NCBI GenBank assembly: GCA_033819885.1
Contig: JAQYUZ010000004.1
Coordinates: 434,001-498,000 of the forward strand
Length of the DNA: 64,000 nucleotides
Reading direction: 5' to 3'
Source: Microbotryomycetes sp. JL201
Lineage: Eukaryota; Basidiomycota; Microbotryomycetes
Shown: piece after piece, positions 32,779 to 43,286 of the stretch
Numbering within the stretch: the stretch's first letter is position 1
How the letters are laid out: the number at the start of each line of letters is the position of its first letter
Notes under the pieces: generated by a model
Told to the model about the DNA's origin: nothing
The model's input: the letters and a program-made list of their open reading frames with translations, nothing else
Databases searched by the model: none
Program-made: the position numbers and the translations under genes

Positions 32779-35119
32779 CTAGAGCACAGTGCGATACCAA
32801 AACGCAGACATTGCCTTGCGAAACTCGTCTTGATCATCTCGCATCTCGTCAACCGATTCATCTCTGCCATGTTCGTCACGGCGCGCTTCTACGTCGATCC
32901 AACGCTGTCGTTCAGACGAACCGTCGACAGAGTTGAACAAGCCTCGCTGAAAGCCGTCACGTTCGTCACTTTGACCATTCACGTCACTTGAAGCTCCTAC
33001 GAAGGTGTCAATGGGCGAGGTCGTCGGAATCTGTGCGCCATCCTGAAAGTCTGGCCTATCCTTGCCGTCTCGATCATTTAATCCCTCACTCCCGGATGCA
33101 GCCAAGTCGACGTGCATCGCGAGAGACTCAGGATCGCTTGGACCGAATTGGGAAGCCAATCCGGCTTCGCAGGCAGCCAACATCCTGCATATCGAGGACG
33201 TGGACATTCCGGCGCACGAACAGGCCTGTGTAGTCATTCTATGAATGTCGTTCGTGATTGGGTCGGAGTACCGATGCAAAGCGTCATGGTGTGAAAACCC
33301 GTCCGCTTGCATGTGTACTCGGCCGTTCGTCGATCTGCCAAAGAATCGAGAGGTGTCTAATTCGACCATGCTGTTTTGTCGGGACTGTGATCCTTCCAAA
33401 CCCTCGCTAGCTGCAGTGCGTTGCTTTTGGTTTCTGTTGGCAAGGCGTCGATCCACGGCCAACGTGCGAGGCAAGGACGAAAGGAGCGAAGAACTGGTGT
33501 GAGCTCGATGAAGGGTCTCTGCTCGCCTCAGTCGCTCACTCCGCCGACTGGGGGACTTTGTAGACGGTCCCCTGAGCCTTGCTCTCGTCCCTCCTTGTGC
33601 CGCGTCATGCTCATCCCGTGTTTCTGACCTTTCAAATGCAGTTTCTTGCAGTATGGTTCCTTGCCAACTGCTTATTTTGCGCGAGCGTGAGCCATAAGTC
33701 ATTTGATTCTTGGCAGACTCGACTTTGGGCGGTGTTGCACTGTCCTCTCTGGAACCGGAAGAGTCTGAATGCATCGCATTTTGCGCTCGATCCAGAAACT
33801 CTATCTCGGAGAATGCCAACGTCTTGTCTGGTGGCACACATCAGCCTGCGACATGGACCGAGGATGGCCTGCTTGGACTCACCTTGAGAGGCGGAAGCGC
33901 GCGTGCGAGCTCCGGCGACCCCTTTGCTGAACACACCCAGTTTGACGGTGGGCTTGAGCTGTCATGCCATTTCATCTTAGTCGAGACGTTTCCAATTCAT
34001 CGAGCCATATGTCTTACAGTCAGACGACCTTGTTGAATTCCTTTTGGCCGTTGTTGTTCTTGAAGTTGCCAGACGGCCTTTGTAGTCGCCCTCGGACGCT
34101 TCCTCTTAGTGTTCTTGCGTTCATCTCCGTTGTTGCTTGCGTCATCATCTTCTGCGATAGTGCTTCGCCTCTTGCTCAACTTTCGTGCGGCCAAACGACC
34201 AGTCTCCGCTGCCGACAATGTCTTGTCCTTTACGATGAGAGCCTTAGCGCGCCGACGCTCACGCCTCGCCGCTCGTCCTGGTGACATGAGCTATATTCAG
34301 CCATGATCACTCTTCCTTCGCGCAATGAAGCTCACGTTGGTAATCTTCAGGTCCGTCGCTGTCTTCTTGGTCTAGTTCTGAGCTCTCGCACCGTGCATCC
34401 TTTTGCTGACCTCCTGGTGATTCATGCTCGCTCTTGTGCTTCGATTGCGCTTCTCTTGGCCCGTCAGCAGAATCGGCCGCTTCCTTCAACTGATGTGCCC
34501 GTCTCGACATTCTCGTCCTGCCATGCGCACTCGACCCATCGCCCTCTCCTTGTTGGCGAGGAGAAGGCTCGTCTGCGAAAACATTGTTCAAGGCAAGTGC
34601 GCTCGAAGCCGATGCACGAGGCTCTCGCCTCAGTTCAGTCTTGTTCACCTTCACCTCGCGGCTGCTGTCTCGGGTTTTCGACTTTGGTCGACTGGATGAG
34701 ACATGTTGAACAGACGCACGTGGCTTCATCGCCTTGACTAAACTTTGCTTCTTTGAAGTAGGGTCCGAATGATCGAGCTTGCGACTCTTTCGCTTACTCG
34801 CTTCATGATCAGCCAAGTCGCTGTGCAGAACCAAAGCGCAATTCTCGTTGTTGATGCGTTCTCGAGTTTCTGGGCAATCTCGTTTGCGTGCTGTAGAAAC
34901 GTGTGGAGCAACGGCTTTGGTTGGCGAGAGAGGCGTGACGCCGACGCTGTCAAACTGTCCAACAAACGGTAGAGACTGGCGCAAGAAAGTTTCAACGTTC
35001 GATCTCGAGCTTGGTGGGTGCCTGACGGTGTGTGCTTCGAGTGCGGCCTGAGTTAGACGAACGCCGTCATTCGAGTGTTGTTCGTGTACGGCGCCGACCG
35101 TGTCTTGGGCAGCCGCCAT
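32779..35119 (-). CDS. Unknown basic, low-complexity protein, probably nuclear
   Basis: I do not recognise this 722-aa product. Four exons close in phase: 35119-34336, 34277-34018, 33958-33883 and 33827-32779. The first 260 residues are Ser/Lys/Glu-rich with basic patches (KRKSRKL, RPKSKTR). Next come a highly basic stretch (AARRERRRAKALIV, ARKLSKRRS, KNTKRKRPRATTKAVW) that could serve as nuclear signal or DNA contact. The small third exon plus flanks reads KPTVKLGVFSKGVAGARTR then KTLAFSEIEFLDRAQ, which looks conserved rather than filler. The C-terminal 340 residues are Asp/Ser/Arg-rich and end WYRTVL. It shares a 308-bp divergent promoter with transaldolase. A chromatin or spindle protein is possible but unproven. 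Confidence 0.7.
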
Positions 35120-35427
35120 GGCCGTGGTCGCGCAAGTTGGCCCGTTATAGCTCCACACGTCGTGCGAGCTATAGTTGCCGTTCGTGAATGAGCTGATGGT
35201 GCGATACCAGGCGCGAGTTGCCTATTCAGATAGGGGTTTGCACAAAGTGACATTCATGTCACCAGCTGTTTCCAAGCTTGATGAACTTGTGAGTGCTTTC
35301 TACAGAGTGGCAAGACTGTGACTACCATTCTGAAAGCGCATACATCCAGGTGTGACTTGGCGACACGGCGCGCGCGAACTTGCCCTCGGTCAGCAGAACT
35401 GGCCTCGTCTTCTCTCCCCATTGAATC
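35120..35427. promoter_or_regulatory. Divergent promoter, unknown nuclear protein / transaldolase
   Basis: 308 bp between two divergent start codons. An inverted-repeat-like pair is visible near 35140-35175 (TAGCTCCACACG and CGAGCTATAG). No open frame or TATA box is convincing. Confidence 0.45.
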
Positions 35428-37008
35428 ATGGTCTCGCAACTCGACGCCCTCAAGCAGTACACGACTGTCGTTGCCGATACGGGAGCTTTCGAGACGTGAG
35501 TGTCGCTTTCGGGTGCAGAATGCGCCGTGCGAAGCGCCGTGGCCCAAACTGACACCGACTCTTTGCGCCGTGCCAGGCTCAAGGCGTACACGCCCCAGGA
35601 CTCGACGACGAACCCTTCGCTCATCTTGGCAGCCGTCAAGCAACCCGAGTACGCCAGGTTGATCGACGTCGCCGTCAAGTACGGCAAGGAGCAGGGCGGG
35701 TCAGTCTCGTCATCGACCGAACACGTTCGAAAGCGCCATACCACGCAACGCATGCTGACTTTGACGCTGCTTGACATGGCTCATCGGCTTGCAGTGATCT
35801 CGAGTCACAGCTCGAGCACACAACCGACCGCCTCGTAAGTTGTGCTTTGATGCTGGAGAGAGATTCAGTCTCGGTGGCCTGGCGTTGGCGCGTTGACGCC
35901 TCGGCGCGCCTGATCAAGCATGTCGCTGACACTCGCCATTTTGTGCTTCTTGTCTCGCCCGTGTCAAACCTGCAGCTCGTTGAGTTTGGTCGCGAGATTC
36001 TTCAGATCGTTCCTGGCCGCGTCTCGACCGAAGTCGATGCCAAGTACTCGTTCGACAAGGAGGCGACCAAGAAGAAGGTCAGTCGGCCGGTCACTCTGAC
36101 AGTAGACGGTACTTTCTGACTCGCGCGCACCATTCTAGGCCCGCACCTTGATCAAATTGTACGAGTCGATCGGCATCTCAAAGGACCGCGTCTTGATCAA
36201 GATCGCTTCAACATGGGAGGGTATTCAGGCTGCCCGCGAGCTCGAGAAGGAAGACAGCATCCACTGCAATTTGACTCTGCTGTTCGGCTTTGCACAAGCT
36301 GTCGCTTGCGCCGAAGCCGGCGTCACCTTGATCTCGCCGTTCGTCGGCCGCATCTTGGACTGGTACAAGGCCAGCAAGCCCGAGGGCGACTACACTGGCG
36401 CCAAGGATCCCGGTGTCCAGTCTGTCAGCCGCATCTACAACTACTACAAGATCCACGGCTACAAGACAATCGTCATGGGTGCCTCGTTCCGCAATGTTCG
36501 TCTGCCTTGCCACTGCGTGCAGAGCTATCTTCATTTGGTTGCTGATCTGTTTCATCTTGACTCAGACGGATGAGATTGTCAACTTGGCTGGCTGCGACTT
36601 TTTGACTATCTCACCGGCGCTTCTGGAGAAGCTTGCCAAGTCTGAGGAACCCATCCCTCGCGTCTTGTCGCCCGAGAAGGGTGAGCTTTGGCCAGCCTTG
36701 TTGCTGTCTACAACAAGTTGCTGAAGAACACTCTGCTGCCTCCTACAGCCGCCGCAAGCAACTCTGATGATTACAAGAAGGTTTCGTTCGTTGATGACGA
36801 GGCTGCGTTCCGTTGGTCATTGTTCGAGGACCAAATGGCATTTGACAAGCTGCACCAAGGTCAGTCTTGCTCCTGGCATGCTCGATTATCGAAGTATTCC
36901 GAGCTCACCGGCGGTGGTGCTGCTTTTTCTCTGCTCGCAGGTATCCGAGGATTCGCTGCCGACGCCAACACGCTCCAAGATATGCTTACGGCCAAGCTCA
37001 AGCAGTAA
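35428..37008 (+). CDS. TAL1: Transaldolase
   Basis: Pentose-phosphate enzyme (EC 2.2.1.2) exchanging dihydroxyacetone units between sugar phosphates. Eight exons: 35428-35495, 35577-35699, 35795-35834, 35976-36077, 36139-36495, 36566-36680, 36749-36859 and 36941-37008, for 327 aa, the normal length. Signature blocks are [20 protein letters not shown], the Schiff-base lysine in [43 protein letters not shown] and [13 protein letters not shown]. The start [19 protein letters not shown] is typical. Confidence 0.97.
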
Positions 37009-37493
37009 AATATGCCATCTTGGTCGGTAGTTCAGATAGAATTGCGAGGGTTTGCAACAGTGTCTTAAACAGCTTTATTCTCCTTGAAAACTTGAATCCT
37101 TGCGCAAATGCCACAACTTTGAGATTGAGCAATTCAATGTGCTCTTCGGATGCTTCCAGAATTGAGAGAGATGGACAGAGCCAGGGTGAGCGCACCGCGC
37201 CGCGACGCGTCGTCGTGCGCAGTCCGAGGTCCGTGCGCGGCTTGGCCCTTTCGCCGTTTCTGATATTGTGTGTGCGCGCGCGGACGAGACAACGCCGCGG
37301 CCGCAGAGTTTCGACTGTTTGAGCAAAGCTGGCTTCACGTCGGAGGGTAGTCGGCGGCGAGCGGGTCGGTTTGGGCCATGCGTCACCGTCGAGCTCGTCA
37401 GACGGCGGCGAGCTGGCGGCCGTGACCGTCATCCCACTATCTGCAGGGCCATCCTCTTCACTGGGAACGACTTTGTACGAGCCCGACACGCCC
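37009..37493. other. Intergenic region and possible 5' exons of the GT90 gene
   Basis: The GT90 frame stays open upstream of the chosen ATG to about 37336, and the residues SPSSSSDGGELAAVTVIP look coding. No ATG opens that stretch, so a spliced first exon further upstream is likely. A GTGAGC donor near 37187 after an ATG-led run is one candidate. GC content rises locally around 37195-37310. Confidence 0.4.
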
Positions 37494-39817
37494 ATGATTG
37501 GCTCGACCGGCCGACATCCGATGCGATCAGCCGCGCCGGTGACAGGCAGCCCAGGCTCAACGCAAGCCGGCCTGCTGTACAATCCGCCCTCATCATTCAG
37601 CCCACTGCGAAGGCCGAGATTCGTCTCGACGCTCGCACTTGTCGCCCTGGCTACGTTCCTGTTGCTGCCGGCCAGCAATCGCAACGTCGCGAGCACTGCT
37701 TTGACGAAAGCCGGCGTCAAACTACCAGACGCACTGCCAGACCGGTTACACGACTTGTTCGAGTACTGGAACGCTGGCGACGACGGCTCAAACGACTTGC
37801 GATACGTTCCGCCGCCGCCACCGCCGTCCGAACCTGCTCAGGTTGGTCGAGAGGAACTGGCCAAGATTGAACAAGAGTCTGTGCACGAGTTCAATCCAAA
37901 CGGACACCTAATCGTAGAGCCTCTGTCGTCGTACTCCAAGCCAGTCAAACCTCATCCGATTCTGACGCTCATCAAGCGCGCAGAGGCCGAATGGTCTCAC
38001 AAAGTGGCGAGGCAAAGCAAGACACTCAAGGACTGTGTCAAAGAATATAGAAGAAGGTACAAAAGAAATCCACCAAAAGGGTTTGATAGGTGGTGGTCGT
38101 ATGCGAAGCAAAACAAGATCGTCTTGACGGACGAGTACGATCAAATCGACCGCGACTTGCAGCCGTTCTGGGCATTGTGAGATCGCGCTCGAGCTCGCCA
38201 GGCCATGCATACTAATCACTGACAAGCAATTCTATCTGCTGCAGGGAACCATCGGACTTGCATCACCGCGTTCAAGTTATGCAAGTGCGTGAGGAGACGT
38301 TCACGATCCGGATGGAAGATGGTCAAGTGTGGGAAGAAGGCGAGCAGGCTTTCCTCAGACGAGCCAAAGATCTACGCAACTTGATCAACAGATTCGCGGC
38401 GACTATTCCAGAAGTAGAGCTCAACATGACGTTCACAAGGCATGACCAACCGGCCGTCCGCTTGGGATGGCATCATCGAGAGCGGTTACAAGAGCTGGCA
38501 GAGCTTGGCGAATGTCGGTCGAACTTGACAGAGCCTTTTCTGTGATGAGCAGCGTATGCTGACGAAGGTTTTTGGTTGCACAGACTTTGGCCCGTCGGAT
38601 TTCGCGCACGAGACGGACGCCAAGTTATCCAATTGGGCGCAAGGATGTCCACCCGACTCTCCTCTGCGACAGATCGAAGAGCAAGTTGTCAGTCTCAATG
38701 TGCCTGACGCAGAGCTACCGGCGCGATTAAAGGCGGCGTACACTACCGAGCTGGCCAAGAAGCGTTCGTTCATCTATAACTACCAACCTGCGCTCGACAT
38801 TTGTCAACATCCCGAGATCATGCCTTTGCACGGTTTCACGTCGGTCGCCGGCACGAACGAGAGTCCGCTTGTGCCATTGTTTACGTTTGCAAAGACGAAT
38901 ATTCACTCTGACGTTCTCGTCACGCCGCTTGAACAATACTCGCCAACATACATTGGGTACGATCCACCATGGGAGAAGAAAGAGTTCAACAAGCTCATGT
39001 GGCGAGGTTCGACGACCGGAATCGACTTTCTCGTGACGACCGATTGGAAAAACTCTCAACGCGCGAGATTGCATTTTTTGACACACGAGTTGTCAGGCAA
39101 CCGGAATGTGCTCATTGGTCCGGGCCAAGATGCCGTCAAGGAACAATCGTTGGCGATGCACAATCTAAACAAGGCTTACATGGACGTATCGTTCAGTGGT
39201 GGACCTGTTCAATGTGACGAAAAGACTTGTGCAGACATGTCGAAATTGATTGATTTCGCACCGACAATGGGATTGACAGATTCGTACAAGTACAAATATG
39301 TGATTGGTCAGTCAATCTCTTCTTTGTGGTCGGTGTTCTTGGGCTAATGTTTGCACGCACGCAAACAGACGTTGATGGCAACGGCTGGAGTGGACGGTTC
39401 CATCGACTCATGTCTATGAAAGCTTGCGTGCTCAAATCGACCTTGTTCCCCGAATGGTATGGTGACCGAATCCAACCTTGGGTCCAGTGAGTTTTTCGTC
39501 TCGTCTCCTTTTTTTGATCCAGACAAAGAGGAAAGTCTTTCCATTGGCTCGCCTGCTCACCAAAGTACTTTCATAGCTACGTACCCGTCAAAGTAGACTA
39601 CTCCGACTTGTACGACATTATGACGTTTTTCAGAGGAGGTCCAGATGGCAAAAACGATCACGACGAACTCGGTCGAAAGATTGGTTTGCAAGGTAAACAA
39701 TGGGCGGCAGAACATTGGAGAGAACAAGACATGGCAAGTTACATGTTCAGGTTGGTGTTGGAGTGGAACAGATTGTTGCACAGAGGTCAAGAAGAGGATT
39801 TAGATTACGATGGGTGA
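37494..39817 (+). CDS. GT90 glycosyltransferase, CAP10-like
   Basis: Type II membrane enzyme of the CAP10 family, which includes the capsule xylosyltransferases of Cryptococcus. Five exons: 37494-38176, 38245-38513, 38584-39306, 39369-39486 and 39577-39817, 677 aa from the first in-frame ATG. A membrane helix (LALVALATFLLL) lies near residues 45-60. A Pro-rich stem and a Lys/Arg helix region (RRRYKRNPPKGFDRWWSYAK) follow. The catalytic CAP10 region shows KLMWRGSTTGID, RARLHFLTHELSG, YKYVIDVDGNGWSGRF, LKSTLFPEWY with PWVQ, and YVPVKVDYSDLYDIM. The start is uncertain: coding-like sequence extends upstream without ATG, so an extra first exon is likely. Substrate cannot be read from sequence. Confidence 0.9.
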
Positions 39818-39948
39818 GACGCGCTTGCTCCCGTTGGTGGTGGTGGCATCTTGTTTGTATGTTTCAGGTTTAGACATGCATTTATTTCTCTGACGACATT
39901 CAAGGGTATGATGCAATCAAGCAGACACTATTAGATTTCTCGGACGGA

Positions 39949-41149
39949 TCAGAATCGTCCTGCTCTTCTTAATGCCCAAACAACTCCAGCCATGATGCCA
40001 CCAACGTGTCCTGCCGAGTCGGTCGTCCCTCCTCTTCTTCTCAAACTGCCGTACAAGTCCCAAGCAAAAATACCACCGACGCACAACCAAGCTGGAACGG
40101 GTACGACGAAAAAGAGCAAGAACGTTGTCGTTGGAAACATTGTGGCGAAACATGCCAGTGTGCCGTAAACCGCTCCTGACGCTCCATGTGATTGGTAGAA
40201 CGGTGACGAGTGGCTGAGCTTTGAAGCAACCAGTGAGACGCAGGACGAGATGGCTCCAGCAAAGAGGTACAAAGCCAAGAAACCGCTCTTTGAAAAGGTT
40301 GGAAATCAGTTGACGAGGATGCAACAATTTTGCGGGCAAACTCACATTGCCGAGGACAGCCATCACTGGCGGAGCCATGAAAAACAGTCTACGGGCGGCG
40401 TCCGTCGTCAGCGGACAACGTACTTGGCCGGCATACTTTGTAAAAACTCACGAGAGCAAGTTCATGAGGATGTGTGACGTGCCTTCATGCGAAAAGCAGC
40501 ATGTCAAGATTGTCCACAGTCTGCCATTTTGTATATTGCGCCACGAGACGGTAAAGTTGTCCGTCAGAAACTTGAGCCAGGCTGGGTCTCTGAACTGGAC
40601 GAGCAGCGATTTGCCGTATTGCCACGCGAGAAAGACGCTAACGTTGAGTCCGATGATTCCGAAAAGGATGTAATTGCTCGGAAGGCGGTCAATTTTGTGC
40701 TTGAATGACGAATAAGATGACGATCCTCGTCCGCCAGTCCCGCCACCGCCACTGCCTCTGTTGTAGTAGTACGAGCGTGGTCCCGAGAGGCGCGAAGACG
40801 TAAAGAATGATCTTATTGTTAACAATGAATACATTGACGTGCTCGGGCGGGTCGTCGTTGTCGTGTGCGGTGACGGCGTTGATCGCGAATGCAAGCGGCG
40901 GCCGAGCGGCGACGGGCCGACACAGGTGCACGCGCGCTGGCTACTCGTCGACGAAGGCGCGAAGAGAGATTGGACGCGAGAAGTCGTGCGGCTGCCACTG
41001 ACAAGACGCGGCTTGGCGCGCAAGGCGGCGACGGCGACGGTGGACGATGACCGCATTGACGATGACACGGCAGGATGACAGGTCAGTGCACTGCCGAGGA
41101 TAAATTTCGATGTTGAAGCCATTGACAGTGATCTGAAAGGTCCAAACAT
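39949..41149 (-). CDS. Rhomboid protease, mitochondrial PCP1/PARL type
   Basis: Intramembrane serine protease of the inner mitochondrial membrane; its yeast relative processes the dynamin Mgm1. Two introns (first donor at 40451). The N-terminal 150 residues are Ser/Arg-rich with few acids, fitting a mitochondrial presequence, followed by a Gly-rich patch (GSGGGGTGGRG). Helices include YILFGIIGLNVSVFLAW and LYLFAGAISSCVSLVA. The rhomboid fold is marked by HILMN, the nucleophile serine in GASGAVYG and the histidine in DSAGHVGGI. Start may be 41149 or 41122 (MASTSKF). It is divergent from GTP cyclohydrolase with 88 bp between starts. Confidence 0.92.
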
Positions 41150-41237
41150 GGTGCGAAGGAATGCTCAGCGCACGTGGTCTTGGTCTAAACTGTCGATCTG
41201 ACCGCACAAGCCGGTTTCGAGCTCGTGCGAGATTGTC

Positions 41238-42624
41238 ATGGCCAACCCGCCGCCATCAGGGCCGTCTCAACCCATCTCTACAGCTCCGGCGAATCCGTCA
41301 CCTCTGTCGTCGTCGTACCTGATGGCATCCTCTCCGTCAGACTCGATCAACTCGACCAACTCGGTCCTGGCGACAGCAGACGGCGCGACAACGGCTCAAG
41401 AGGCGTCATTCGACCCGACAAGGAACCCCGAGTACACCAGCCATCCATTCCATGGCCACGTTCAACAATCGCCGCACGCTCAAGTCGCTCAAGACCGCTC
41501 TCAACTCGGTCAGGCGAGGGTAGAAGCAGCTCAGCAGCAGCAACGACAGGCTCAACAGTTATCAGACAATCTGAAAAACTCTAGAATGCCTCTCGTCTCG
41601 CCAGACGGCACGTTTGAACCGTTCGTTGGTAGCAGGGTCGGCAGTCCGATTCCAGACCCAAACGGTCTCGGGTGGCCAGGTGCGTTTTGTTGTGGGAACG
41701 TACGATGGACTGCCGAGCATTGCTTGACATCTCGTCTCACCTCGCCAGGCAAGGGTACTTTGGCACGTATGAACTCTACGCCGGCCGAACGAGCGGCGAG
41801 GGAAGCGAAATTGGCAGGCGCAGTCAGAACTCTGCTCGAGTGCATTGGTGAAGACCCGGACAGAGATGGGCTAGTCAAGACGCCAGAGAGGTACGCGAAA
41901 GCGTTGCTATGGATGACGAAGGGTTACGAGGAAAAATTGCCAGGTAAGCCTTTTGCACCGCTAACCCTTGCAATCGCACACATATTGTTGATTTATGAAT
42001 GAATCCTTCAGACGTCATTGGAAACGCCATCTTTGCCGAGGACCATGAAGAGATGGTCATCGTGCGTGACATTGACGTGTTCAGCTTGTGTGAACACCAC
42101 ATGGTGCCATTCACAGGCAAGGTTAGTCTTTCAATCGCTTTCTTCTGGCCGAAGAAAGCTGTCAAGCTGAACGAACGCCCGCTGTTCCTGCCGCTGTGTA
42201 AAGGTTTCGATTGGTTACATTCCCAACAAGTACGTCCTAGGCCTGTCAAAGCTGGCCAGGATCGCAGAAACGTTTTCGAGAAGGCTTCAAGTACAAGAAA
42301 GGTTGACGAAACAGATTGCAATGGCCATTGACGAGGCCATCAGACCGATGGGAGTCGCCGTCGTCATGGAAGCTTCGTCAGTCTTTTCAAGTTCTTTACC
42401 TTTTACGTTCGACCAACATTAGCCTGGCATTTCTGACCAACTTTTTCTTACATTCCTTTCAATGGATAATGGATTTAAACAGGCATCAATGCATGACGAT
42501 GAGAGGAGTTCAAAAACCTGGATCGTCAACAATCACTTCAGCCATGTTGGGAGCGTTCAGAAGGAGTGACAAGACACGCGCCGAGTTCATGTCGTTGATC
42601 AGGTCTCAACAAGCCATGAGGTGA
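41238..42624 (+). CDS. FOL2: GTP cyclohydrolase I
   Basis: First step of folate and tetrahydropterin synthesis, GTP to dihydroneopterin triphosphate. Five exons: 41238-41679, 41749-41943, 42012-42121, 42204-42376 and 42483-42624, for 353 aa. The first 165 residues are a Ser/Pro/Gln-rich extension absent from bacterial enzymes. The catalytic part shows [20 protein letters not shown], the zinc-binding [26 protein letters not shown], and [14 protein letters not shown] with the second zinc cysteine. All known key residues are present. Confidence 0.96.
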
Positions 42625-42917
42625 CGGACCGTATAGCCGACGCCTCGGGGGCTTTTGCCATTTTGCCTGTTTTCGCTCACGTGCCCTTTTTTTGCCGGCT
42701 TGACATATATCTCACCACGGTCCTTCTATCTGCCTTTGTTCTTTGATTGTATACACGAGTCGTTCCTCAACGTGGCAGGCACTCTTTTTTTCTGACACAT
42801 GTTCATCCTTTTCGCATTACCTTGGCTCTTGTTAATATCCAAAGTTTCAACACTCGTTCCCCCTCTTGCACGTCACATCGAGTTTGAAACATGTGTTATA
42901 TTGCACAGGTCACAATC

Positions 42918-42938
42918 CAGCAGCAGCAGCAGCAGCAG
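42918..42938 (+). repeat. (CAG)7 microsatellite
   Basis: Seven perfect CAG units in a non-coding convergent gap between FOL2 and GSK3. Confidence 0.85.
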
Positions 42939-43170
42939 CACAATCACCACGAGCAGCAAGAAAAGCAAGCAGAAACTTGGACAAACCGTTCAAAAAAAGG
43001 CTCACGTAGGAGAGCTAGGCGAGAGAAAGATGCCCCAAGACAGGTCATATCCTATAAGACAAGAAAGAAAACGGGAGGATAGGTGAGGGAGAGAACATGC
43101 TGAAGGGCAGGGAGGCAGGAGGGCGAACGTCGGCCGAGAGTTGAAACGAAGAAACGAAACAACATGCGAA

Positions 43171-43192
43171 AAGAAAAAGAAAAAGAAAAAGG
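43171..43192 (+). repeat. GAAAAA-rich purine tract
   Basis: Three GAAAAA-like units in a longer purine-rich stretch just downstream of the GSK3 stop codon; on the GSK3 transcript strand it is a pyrimidine tract, possibly part of the 3' end signal region. Confidence 0.6.
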
Positions 43193-43286
43193 TGAAGAAT
43201 TGGGCCCAAGACGTGGAAGAGAAAATAAGGCAAAGCTGAGAGCGCGACGAGTGTCGTTGTTGACGCGTTATAGTCCGTGAGAGGCA

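Larger units (their letters stand above)
42625..43286. other. Convergent intergenic region with microsatellites
   Basis: Between the stops of FOL2 and GSK3, 662 bp. It holds T-rich runs near 42687 and 42785, a (CAG)7 array at 42918-42938 and a GAAAAA repeat at about 43171-43192. Open frames here are simple-sequence artefacts. No RNA gene is recognised. Confidence 0.5.

Noticed and set aside
36998-37720. Minus-strand frame of 240 codons
   Set aside because: It overlaps the GT90 N-terminal region in antisense; the plus-strand frame has the membrane helix and matching downstream exons.
42680-43200. Poly-T and purine runs considered as a retroposon tail
   Set aside because: No flanking target-site duplication or coding remnant is visible; simple-sequence explanation suffices.
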